Both the position numbers and the translations under genes were made by a program. From Pachypanchax playfairii (taxonomy: Eukaryota > Chordata > Actinopteri > Cyprinodontiformes > Aplocheilidae), in contig SSNP01000041.1 in assembly GCA_006937955.1 (NCBI GenBank), forward strand, positions 3,114,897-3,178,896: a stretch of 64,000 nucleotides of DNA. Reading direction: 5' to 3'. Positions 40,701-52,700 of this stretch are shown here, piece after piece (within the stretch, counting starts at the first letter, position 1; each line of letters begins with the position of its first letter). The notes under the pieces were generated by a model, which ran no database searches, was not told the DNA's origin, and was given only the letters and a program-made list of their open reading frames with translations.

Positions 40701-43700
40701 CACGATGGGGCGGGAAAGACGTGCAGAAAGGACGGAGTTTGTTTACTTTTTTTCTTCCCCCGGAAAGACAACTCGCTGTGCGCATGCTCAACTCATTTAA
40801 CCTGATTGAGTGCTTGGTGCATGTGTACTCATGGCATGATCAGATCATTTCAGTTAGTGTCCATGTGAACAGGGATTTGGGAATTCCGATCGACCAAGAT
40901 TTTAATCAGATTGGGGAAATTTGGCACATGTAAACGTAGCTACTGACAAAAGAAGAAAATCAGCTGATTTCAGTGTCTGTCTGTGTAAAAAAGGAACGAG
41001 ACAAAAAGCATAAGGAGGGACGAACCTGGCGATACCAGCTTTACTGCTTCTGAGCAGGAAAACAAAAGTCATCCCACTGATCTGCACTAATGGAACCACA
41101 AGAGAATAAGTGATTGTTAAGACCAAAACAAAGCAGGAAACTACAGAACAGACAACGATTTAGCTCCATCCTTTTTATTACCCAACTTATGATGTACAGA
41201 AATAAAGAATTAGAATAGTCATGGCAGCCATGGTTCTCCACTCCAGTCGACCCATTAATGTTTCCCTGTTTAAACACAGCTGTTTCACATGACTATAGCT
41301 CAACAGAAGCCTGTTAATAAAAGTGAGGGACATTCTGTCTGGCTGCAGGATCTAAACTGTCTGCGTCTGTGTTTGAGTTGAAATCAAAGTTGGTTTCAAA
41401 CTCGTCTTCATCAACTTGCTTCCTGTTTGATGCCATGTTTTCACTGCCTGGGGGTGAATGTGTTTCACCAATCCTCCATCACTTCCTGTATCTGATAATC
41501 AGGGTCTGGGTTTTTGAGTGGGCGGGGTTAACTTTGTATACAATCTCCAAAACATGCTTAAAATGAAAAAGTTCAACATTATTTTTAAACTAGATGGTTT
41601 TTATGAGTGTTTAGCTCTATAAAAGTATTTAACCTGAAAGATGCTCCTTAAAAGCTAACCAGATGGTAAAATACTTAGCACATGAGAAGAGTTGGAGCAG
41701 GAAGTTTGGACAGGAACTCACAGTGTCTCCTATCTTCAAGTCAGCACATTTCCGGAGGCCTGGCAGCGGCTTGCCATCCTGGCAGGTGGCAGTGAAGGAC
41801 AGGCTGATGTCCTCTGGGTGGTCCAACACGGTCAGCTCCACTTTAGAGCGAATATTCTGCGGACAACACGTTAATAATTTATAGGTTTCAAACAGACGGC
41901 ATTTTTAATATGATTTCCAGCAGCTGCTGTTGTGCCAAAAAGCTTTTCAGTGTCCTTAAACTAAAAGTGCAGATACATGGTGTCACCCACCCAGAGGTTT
42001 CTGCCACGTGTCGATGCCTTTCTGTCTCTAGTTGAGTAACAGAGCAAAAAAAAGAATAAAATATGGGATGCATTTCTCCAGTTATGCACATTTTTACTGT
42101 TTATTTGACCACAACCACGAACACTAGGCACGGATTCAGGTTGGATGTGTGGGGACATTCTCATGTGTTGCACAGAACTTCACGCAGGCAGAACTGCAAA
42201 TATTCACAGCAGTTCCACAGTGCCAGGAACAAATGAGGGTCATTAGAGTGCACGTCACCGTGGTGGTGAAACTGTAGTCAAACTGAGACCATTTGGTAAA
42301 GCCTGTGCAGCCAATAACACCAGACTGGTTAACACTGTGTGGCAGCTGGAATGTTAATACGTCCTCATGTCAAACATCAGTCGCTCTCACACTCTAAAGA
42401 ATGTCATGCTTATAATTGACACAGAACTGAAGTCCAAACTTGACTCAGCTCCTCCCAGCTGTAGGAGGCCAGATGAAATTACACAACCAGACAGAGAAGC
42501 ATGCAGGGAAAGCAAATCTTCTCACTCCCTGTGTTGCTTGAAGATTTTTGTTTAATAAAAGAGACAATCGTAGGAAGAGTCTGGCTTCAATTTAAGGGCC
42601 AGATAGAAAGCAGATTAACACTTTGTATTCAAACACAATTTGACAAACACTGGAAATATGGTGGTCTAAGATACATGGTGCAAAAGTTCACAACCCTGGA
42701 GACACTTAGTGCCAAATCCTCACAGTTAACAAGTCTGGACAGAAGACTGTTTGGAATTTAAACTGAGTAGTTTAAAAATATTACTTCAGTCCTCCAATTC
42801 AGTAAATAGATAAAGAGACCAAGATATTTCATCCATGAAATGACATTAAATAAAAGAAGTTGGAATATTTCTAAGATATAATGTTAATTATTAAGTGTTT
42901 TTAATGATCAACAACAAAAGTTCTTTCATTTCCTGTTTTTTCTTCTAAAAGAAGGACACAGAGTCCATCCATCTATCCATTTCCTTCACTAATTCAAAGA
43001 CACTTGGAGTTATTAGATTAGTTTTAATGAATACAGTAAACAGTATAGAGTAAAAACTGAAACAGGAAACAAGACTTTACTCACATTGTAGGCATTGACA
43101 ATGAGCTGAATTACATTCTTGGAGTCCTGGTCAAGAAGTTCTACGGATGTTCCAGGTATCAGGGCAGTGAAATTCTTTATAAGAGAATACAAGAAGTCAG
43201 AAGAAATTAGCAAGTATCAATTTTCATGATAATAGGTGGAAGTTTTTTTTATTTATATGGAGAATAAAAGCAGACTGTGTACCTTATAAATAACGTAAAG
43301 CGGTTTGGTCACAGCGAAGATGAGGAAGATGTTATTTTCTGCCAGTTTCTCTCCGAGCAGAGCCAGAGAAGGGTAGTCCTGCAGAGAAACAGAAAGCTTT
43401 TCAGCTCCTGAATAAATCATCACATACTGGTGGGTCCTTCTTAAATTAATAAAACTACCCCCCCCCCCCCCCCCCCCCCAATAAACCCTGATTAAAATGT
43501 ATCTGTAAATGGGATAAGTTGAGAGATGCAGGTTGGTTTGTTTTTACACACGTTGCCACCCAGTCAGCTATAAGCAGGGTGAGAGAAGGGAGATGAACTA
43601 CAGCTTCTACAGCCTGCTAAAGTCAAACGTCTGTGGCTACTAAAGGAAAACAGGAACATTGGTAGAAAAAACAGAAAAAACTCTTCAGGGTAACTAAGAT

Positions 43701-46700
43701 GAAAAAGACGTCATATAAAACTGGTGTGCTCCAAGATTCACAATACAGCAGGACAGAAACGAGGGATGATGATGATGATGAAGAGCACCACGCTACTGTA
43801 AAGTGTGGCAGTGACGCTCTGAAGGTTTGGCGTGTGTGACCTACAAAATCCTACATCTTGTACATTTCGTGGCAAAGTACAGACAGTTTGTTGTCACGTT
43901 TCACAACAAACGAGCTTCTCCCAGAAACTTTGGGACTTGTCAGCAGGTATTTTGGTGAATTCCAGTCTGGCTTATGAGTTTTTGTAAATAGTGGAACCCT
44001 TTGGGGTTTTCTTCCATATCTTGACCTCAGAGTTAAACCTGAATGATCTTCTTGGCACTTTTCCCCTTTATGTTTTTTACCGTCCGTCTTTCTACCTGAT
44101 CATAACGGGGTTGAGTTTCTTCTTCAGGTCCTGTGAGTTTGGCTACGGTACTGTGAACCTTGTAGTTATTATAATACAGATAAATGGCCTTTACCTTTAA
44201 CATGGAGATCTTAAATCTTCTCTCTGGGCTCCTCAGACAGTTGAAACAACTTCTTACGCTTTTTATTATTTTTGTATAGATTTATAAAATAAAAATAGAT
44301 TTGACCATTTAAAAATTTCACTTAATTTATTCACTTCTCAGGAGAAATGAAGCTCTGTTTCAATGAGCTGTATACAGTGATGTTCTGCTCACCTCCCATT
44401 TACATAAAGAATTAGACTTTTATTTTGTATTTTTTCATTAATTCTTTCCACTCTTGTTCCATTTCAGCATGAAAAATCCTTAAAGTTGAAACAAGGAGAA
44501 AATGCTCAAAATAAAAGCATCTTTTGCTTTTATATAAATGTAGCATGTTATTAGAAATTATTAACATGAAGTTAATCAACAGCAGGAGACCAGATTGACC
44601 ATAAAAGAAACAGTATATTCTGGTGTGTCCTTCAACCTCCTGACCTAAAGCCTCTTTGGAAGGTCTTAAAAATGTTTTTCATGTAGAACAACAGGTGAAT
44701 TTATGGAGTCAAGTCAACAGCAGAAATTCCAGGTTTTATTGGTCCTCGGTCCAGGTGTGGAAATGTATCTTGGCTCCTCCCACTGTAAGCCATTAACAAG
44801 CATGTGGTTCTGCAAACACTGCCAGCTGAAGAGTTTTAAAAATGTCACCCTTTTTGTTGGAATGTAAACGATTTAACAGAAGGATCTGTTCTACACAATC
44901 TACAATCTGAGAGAGTTCAACATCCAGTCCTTAAAACTGCTTTCAAACAAACATCACTGAACAAAAAGAAGATTCCAACATCCAATATAAATAAAAAATA
45001 AAATAAAATAAAACAGATTGGTGTTAAACCCCCGTGCACAGTTACTTAAGTTAAAATTAAACTCAGTGGTGGTTTTACTGTTGCACAATCACAAAAAATA
45101 TTTAGAAATGTCATATTGTAAGCACTGGAGAATAGTTTCCCCCAAAGGGCACATCATTTCTTTTTCTTGGGAGAAAAAAAAAACCTCTAAAAATGTTAAA
45201 TGAGAGTTAAGAGACTGAGAAATCAACAATAAAATTTGCACATCATTCAAATTATGTAACTGGAAAATGTACCAAGACAATAGATAAAAGCTGAAACTGA
45301 GATTTTTTGTGGTTTTTGCTTTAAGCTGTCTGCTCATTTTATATTTGATGTCAGCAAAAACATTTGTCCTGAATCTCTTAAAATAAAAAAGGCACTGGGA
45401 GTCTGGTGACTGTTGGAATTTTTAAGTGCAACATTTTCTAGACTTCTGCTTTAGTAGGTCTTGTTTAATGTGCAAAATGTGGCAAAATATGTGTTACTGA
45501 AATGATCACAATCAGGGGCGGTTTTTGCTATTGGCAATGTGGGCGACCGCCAGATTTGCAGATTGCTCATTTCCATGTCAAGTTAGTGGCGGTTAGCGCT
45601 GGTCTGCCCCTACTAGCATGTCAACTTACTGCCGAGAGAACATGTAAAAAAGTGGCGTACAAGCTCACCACATCACCACAACTGCTCCAATCAAAGACTG
45701 TGCCTGTCTGTAGATGGAGGTAAAAGAACAAATCTAATTATTTTGAACACCAGTTCAACTATGGATACAGTAGACCAAAGTGTTCTTCTCAATAATCTGA
45801 GAGAACAAACATCCCCATCAATACTGGAGTTCCTCAAGGATCTACACTGGTGTCATTTTTATTGGTAAATTGTCTGTACTTGTATAGCACTTTTTAACTT
45901 GGGTGACTCAAAGTTCTTCACACTACATATTCACATTCACGCATGTTCATGTTGTATATTTAAGGTTGTGATGATCAGCTTAATCTCAGGATTCAAGAAC
46001 ACAGACTGCCTGAATTCTGAAGAAAATTCTAAACTGCAAAGCAAATATGTCGGATGTTGGTCCTCAAGGGCCATTATCCAGCATGTTTTAATCATTTCCC
46101 TACTCCAGCACTCATGATCTCCTCGTGTTCTGCAGAACATCTAAAAATATGCATCTGACTGCCACTTAGAGAGTTCTACTGTTTTGGGACCAGGACAACA
46201 TGCTGCAATCAGTAGAACCATAAATTCTGCTCTTTACCAGAAAATCCTGAAGGAGAACGTATGTTTGTGACCTTCAGCTCAAGCATACTCAGGTTCAGAA
46301 GCACACCAACAAGTCCACCTCTGATTGGCTCCTTAAAAGCCCTAAAATAAACGCTTTTTAAAAGCTGAGTCAAAGTCTGGCCTTAAATCTAATTGAGATG
46401 CCGTGACCTTAAACAGGCTGCTCATGCCCAAAAACTGTCCAGTGTGACTAAATTAAAACAATTCTGCACAGAAGAAGCAGGCCAAAATGCCTCCAAAGCA
46501 ATGTGGAGGATTCACTGCCAATTATCCCAAACGTTTGATTGCACTTATTGCTGCCAAGTGTGGCACAGCCTAGGTTTAGGGAGCAATTGCTTTCAACAGC
46601 ACTGTATCAGACTCTGTTTTGCATTCCTCTATGGCATGCTGTGCTGCCTGAGGGCCTACACATCAGAAACACACTGATTATCAGTTTGGCCCTTTCAGTT

Positions 46701-49700
46701 CAGCAGCCTGATTCCTTCCCGCTCACAGATTCAGTCTCCGTAAGACTGTCTTTATGTCCAGTTGTGTTTATGACCTGCTGTACTGTGTGACACCGGGTGT
46801 TATGTTCACCATCAGATGTGGGATTCAAAAGCTTTTATTTTTTAAACTGTTGCTTTTCCAGTTTCATTTCAGTTATCCTAGATTTAAATTTATTTTTTTT
46901 ATTTCCTATATTAATCCCTTGTGAGGAAATTTGCATTTGACCCATCCTCACCGTGAGGTGAGGAGCAGAGGGCAGCTATATTGAACAGCGCCCGGGGGGC
47001 AGTTGCGGGGTTCAGTATCTTGCCCAAGGGGACTTCGACGTAGCTTGCCGGTACAGGAGATCGAACCCGCCGTCTTTCGAACGAAGGGCGATCGCCCTTC
47101 CGCTAGACTACGCTGCCCACCTAATGTTCTAGTCGGTCCCTGGATGCAGCAGTGTGTTTTGCTGGGATGTTCTGCTGCTCTTACCATCTTTGTGGAGGCA
47201 CTGTACTCGTTTTGATCATCAAGGTGACACTGTCCGTCATGGGGCTGAACTAGGCCTCCCAGTCGGCCATCCAGAGCAAGGTGTGGCACATCATCTGTAG
47301 CAAAGACCAGCAAGTGGCTGGCTCCTTTCCTCCAGCCGATTTTCTCCTGTTAAAATAACAATGGAGTCAAAAAACTGGCTGAAGGGAATATTTCTTATTG
47401 TTACTGTTAACTGAAATACAACAAACACTGAACTGCTAATGATATTTCAAGGTCATTATTTTTACAGGAAATTAAGCTGAAAGGTAACTGGTTGAGTTTT
47501 ATATTTTACAAGCCAGAGAACCAGGAATCCAAACACATGCAAACTGACTGAAACAAGCTGGAGTTTCCAACTGAAGGTCCCATCCAGGCTATTATCATCA
47601 ACAGGAAAACACAGTCAGGGTCCAGAGAGTGCTGATTAATGCACGGTGCTAAAGAAACAGCATTTCAGCAGCTGAAAGGCCTTTTGTAACTCTTTTGTTC
47701 AGGGCACAACGGCGCGTTGGATGGTCCGAACAGAAGCCTCCAAAAGCCAACAACAGAAACGCTGTTGTGTATCAAGGCTCAACTCTGCGTCTCCGTGTGA
47801 AACACAATGCTTACTGTTGTAAGGAGGGATCGAAATTAAGGACAGTGTCAATAAAGCAAAGTTTAGCAAAATATGCCGTATGATGATGTAACAAAGTATC
47901 GAGCGTAAGTTCTCACCTCACAAAGAAACACACCATGTTTGTCTGAACTGAGCTAGAACAACCCTTTTCTCATTCTCCACTAAGTTACATAACATTTAGA
48001 TTCATGTAGTTTGATGATAAACAGACAAGCTCAAAGGTTAAACCTCATAGTCAATGTATTATATACAAATATCTATTTATAATACCAAATAGCCTCATTT
48101 ATTTCATGTAAACCTGCATGATTTGACCCTGCTGATTTGTTTGGACTGTTACATTCTAAAAATCCAGACTTATAATTGTGTTAAAGATTTTCTACCTGAC
48201 AACATGGAATGAATCAGCTCTCAGACTGACTTAGCTTTGCTTTCAACTAGTAAGTGTTTGAAACTCAGCAGCTCTAAGTAAATTACAAGGCACGAGTCCT
48301 TCCCTTCCTTTAGAAAACATTTTAGGTTGGGGAGGGAACTGGACGCCAGCGACTGAGCGACAGTGACTCGTCCTCATGTTTAAGCAGCTGCACCAGACCA
48401 CACTTCCTGTCTGACCCTCCTGGCACTTTTCATTAACAAGCAAATATTGCAGCTAAACAAGACAAGGTACTAAAGCTGCATCTGACCCAACTTTGCTCCA
48501 TCACCAGCTACATGAACATTAAAAATAAGACAAACCCAAAAGACAGTCACCTGGCAAACAGCAGCCTGCAGGATGGCATCAAATCCACCTTCTGGTGCGT
48601 CCCGATTACGAGATACCATCTGCTTCAGCACCTCCTGGTTAAAACGGTCCACTTTGTCGGTCAGAGAAAGGATGTGGCGAAAACCAAAGGTGGGGACACA
48701 GCTGGGGAACAGCTTGTATCTGTGCAGGGAGACATTTTTTAACAGTTATGGTTAAAAGTTAGAACTCACTCAGTTTTAGTTTTATTATCGCCCCGCTCTG
48801 AAAGATAAGGAGAAATGTTTTTTTGCTAATGTATTTGCAAAAGATCTCATGAACTGATTTCAATGAAACTCTTAGAAAGAAACCAACAATCTGATTCAAG
48901 ATGGCCACCACAGCTGTTTGACGTGATTAAACACAAAACTGGCAGTAACGCTAGTAATTTTATAGACATTGAAGTCAAATGTCATGTGTAGCTGATCATC
49001 ATATTAAACACATGCTCTAACTACTGATGATGCTAATGCATCTTGAGAAAGAAATTCCTAATTCAAGTGAAATGACAATGAGGTTGTGCAAACTGTGGAA
49101 ACTCCCACATGAATGTCATTTAAAAGGTATCATCCATCTTCACAGCCCAGTGAGATACAGGCTTAAAGAGGCCATTTCATACACATTTCAGGACTTTGTG
49201 GTTATTTCTGAAGTATCAACCAGTAATATGAAACATTTTATATCTAAAAAACGTCAGGAAACACTGATTAACAGACCTTTCAATCTGTCTGCATTAAAAT
49301 TCAGGTGGTTCCGGCTCCTTCCGTCAGGCCTCGAGCAGCAGCTCGTTCATATTCATTATTCGAATTTGCTGGACTCTGATTGGCTAACAATCTAGCCTAT
49401 GAGAGCAAGGTATACTGTTTCCTGCCCCGCTGCACATGGTAACGTCAGACGTTGTGTCTTCCGGTTTGCTACATTATGCTACAGTTTTTAGCCAGCAGCA
49501 TGCTAGGCGTGGTTTCAACTGCAGAATACTAACGAACAAAGGAGTTGTGATGAAACGTTCGGACTCGGGAGAACTCGGGTTTTATCACCACCTGCGTAGT
49601 TTTAGAGATTAAAACTGAAAGAGAAGTTGTTGACCTGTTTTCACACCCAGTATGAAGGTAAGAACACCTGTGGAGCTAAAATATTCAACAGAAACCTCAG

Positions 49701-52700
49701 AAAATAATTAATAATAATAATAATAATAATTAATGGAAGGGCCTAAGTCAGCAGCTGATCTTCCCAAGAGTGAAGCTCCTAAAAAGTTCCATGTGATGTC
49801 AGACTGTCCAACACTCAAAAACATTGTGAAACTACATATATGCTCCATCTCAAACTTTACAGGCCTCGGCTGCTTCTGTTGAAGTTCTAAAAACAACAAG
49901 TATGAAAATGTTTCCAAGCGGACAAATAGAGACTTGAAATATTTAGCTACATTATACATGGCAACAATACCAGCCCCTAAGTGTTTTAAATGAAACAACA
50001 ACAAAAATAATCTCTTCAGTGAATTCTAGGTCTGCCAGGGGTCTCCTCCTAGTTGGATATGCTCAGAAAACCTTTATAGGGAGTCGTCCAGGAGGTCATC
50101 TGTCTCCTGACTAGATGCCTGAACCACTCTCTTAGGCCGAGCCACCCTACAGAGGAATCTCAGTTCAGCTGCTTGTATCCAGGGTCTCCTTTCCATCTGG
50201 ATCTAGATCTCATGACCAGGTGAGGGGTGGAATGTAGACAGGTTGGCCTACAACAATCCATCACTCCATCTGCCGCTCCGTCCTGAATCACTCATGAACA
50301 AGATGCTCAGATACTTAAACTCCTCCACTTGAGGCAAAGACCTCAACGCCAACCTGAAGGGAAAGTTTCACCTTTTTTGGGTTGAGAATCAGAACCTCAG
50401 GATTTTAGGAGCTGACTCTCATCCCAAACACTTCACACTCAGCTGTGAACCACCCCAGTGCACGCTGAAAGTCATGGCTTTCTCTTTAAATATATAAAAA
50501 AAAAGCAAAATATTTCATAGGTTGTTATTCATTTATTCACTGTACAGATCCACTGATTATTTATAAAAGTTCTTGTTTTTACAACTGGATGAGGGTGTAA
50601 TTTCACTACCACGGTACACGTTCCAGACAAGGCTATTTAAAACATGTAAGAGAGTTATTTTTCTGTTTTGAGGGGAGAAGAGCACCCAGTTGATATAAAT
50701 GTGGTTTTTTTTTTCTCATCTTGTAAAAATGTCACTCACACAGTGATGACAGGAGGCAGCTGGGTCAGCAGAGGTCAGAATGGTGTCGCTCACACACACA
50801 CACACGCAACCAAGCTGGACCGTGACCTAGATGGGAAGTGATGCGTGATGTTGGATGTGGAGTTAGAGCGTTGTGGTCTCACCTCCAGGGAAAACGCTGT
50901 GTGCTACAGCCCCTCCTCCTCCTCCTCACTGCCCTTCATCTTTTCTGCTTTCTTTCAGTTTGTTGGCATCTCCAGTTCAGGAGAACGAGAGAGCTCCATG
51001 TTTAAAACACACCTATCAAAACTTTACCCTAAAACTATCACACCAGTTTTCACAGTATAACTCCTGTTACTCACAACTAGGGTCAAATCAGCTTCATGTT
51101 TTTGGTGTGTGGGAAGGAAGAAACCTCAAATGGGAGTAGAACCCAGAACCTTCTTACTGAAAGGTCTATCAACTGCCTGTGTTGTTGCTAGGTGTGTGTG
51201 TGTGTGTGACTCTGTGACAGACCAGCAGCATCTCGCCCAGTGACAAGGCTCCGGTTCCCTGCACTGTTAACAAACAGGTAGAAAATGAATAGTTGCTTCC
51301 TACCCATTGCACGGATTCTCCTGGTACTTTGGTGCCGTGTAGGAGAAGGGTGACATGTTTTTATCCACAAAAGAGCCAAAGCCCAGCCTGAAATTGCTGG
51401 TGAGCTTGCTCATCTCGTGTGTCAGTGTGGTGCCCAGATTCTGGATGGTAACCAGGTCATCTTTCATAGAAAGCGAGAGGTCCATCAGGTAGTAAACATC
51501 CACTGGGTAGTCCTCTACCTGCCGCACCTCCAGACTGAACTGTGTCTGGTCTCCTGCAGGAGCAAGGCCAAAGAACCCATCAGCTGATTAACTCACAGAA
51601 AGATCTTTGCTCTTACACTAAATGGTGACAGTTCTTACCCGGCCGCAGGCTGAGAGAAATCTGCTGAGGCATAATCTGGACAACATCGTTCTGGGCTGAT
51701 CCAGAACCTTTAGAACTCAGGGGCTGGCTCTTTAAGACTGAGATGCTGCTTGTCGGGTTTTCGATGAACTGCTCCTTGCAGCCTCTCTTCTGCAGGTTGT
51801 GACTGAAGTCACATCGTGATGTCAGAGACCGACCCGTCCCAAAGTCCTGCAGGACAGAAGGAATGGTTGAATTATTGATCGCAGAAAAATTACTGTTTGA
51901 AAAACAAAACAAATCAGATCAATCATCTCTTAAAAAAACAAAACAGAAGATAGTTTAATGGCTCTGACATGTACATCAACACCGAGAATGTGTCAAATGT
52001 TGTTTAACCTGTAGAGTTATTGCATATGAAATGATGTAAGTGTCATATATAAAACAACAGTGTGTCTGTGCAGGTGTCTGCATGGTCGAGATCTTTTACC
52101 TCTTGTGCGCACCAGGCGCAGCTGGGGTGAATCAGAAGACACTCCTCACAGGAAGTAGCACTGCCACTCATACACAGGTTGAGACCTGAGAAGAACAACA
52201 AGGACTTCTTACTGTTTAAATTTGACAAGAAACAAAATATGATCCAAAACCATCTGGTTGAATATTCAGCCAGAAATAAATAACAAGTAAAGTGGAATCA
52301 AAAAATAAAAGTCTCATGAACATGTTTTAACTTAGCAGCATAAACTTGGATTAGGTCCAAGATACAGGTTTTCTAATGGAAACGTCTGAAAACACTTTGA
52401 TGTGTAATTCAGTTTCTAATGATGTTCCGACTGAACTTTTTAAATGTTCTATTTAAACGTTCTCCTGTGCGTTTTCCATGTTTTAACTGGTTCTACACCT
52501 GACACGCAGCTCAGAACAAACTACTGACTGGGTTTCTTTCATATTCTTTTAAATTTGTTCCAACTAACTGCTTCCTTTTTATGAAATATATTTAAATCCT
52601 TCACTATCTCCTATTAGACGTGCAGAGGTTTGACACAGCAAACTGGAAGTTTATTCCAAACATCTCCTTCCACCACGATCCGACAGATGGATGTAATTTA

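Noticed and set aside
47050..47118. tRNA gene on the minus strand
   Set aside because: A and B boxes are present, but the acceptor stem does not pair and the sequence continues into the SINE body and tail shared with other copies.
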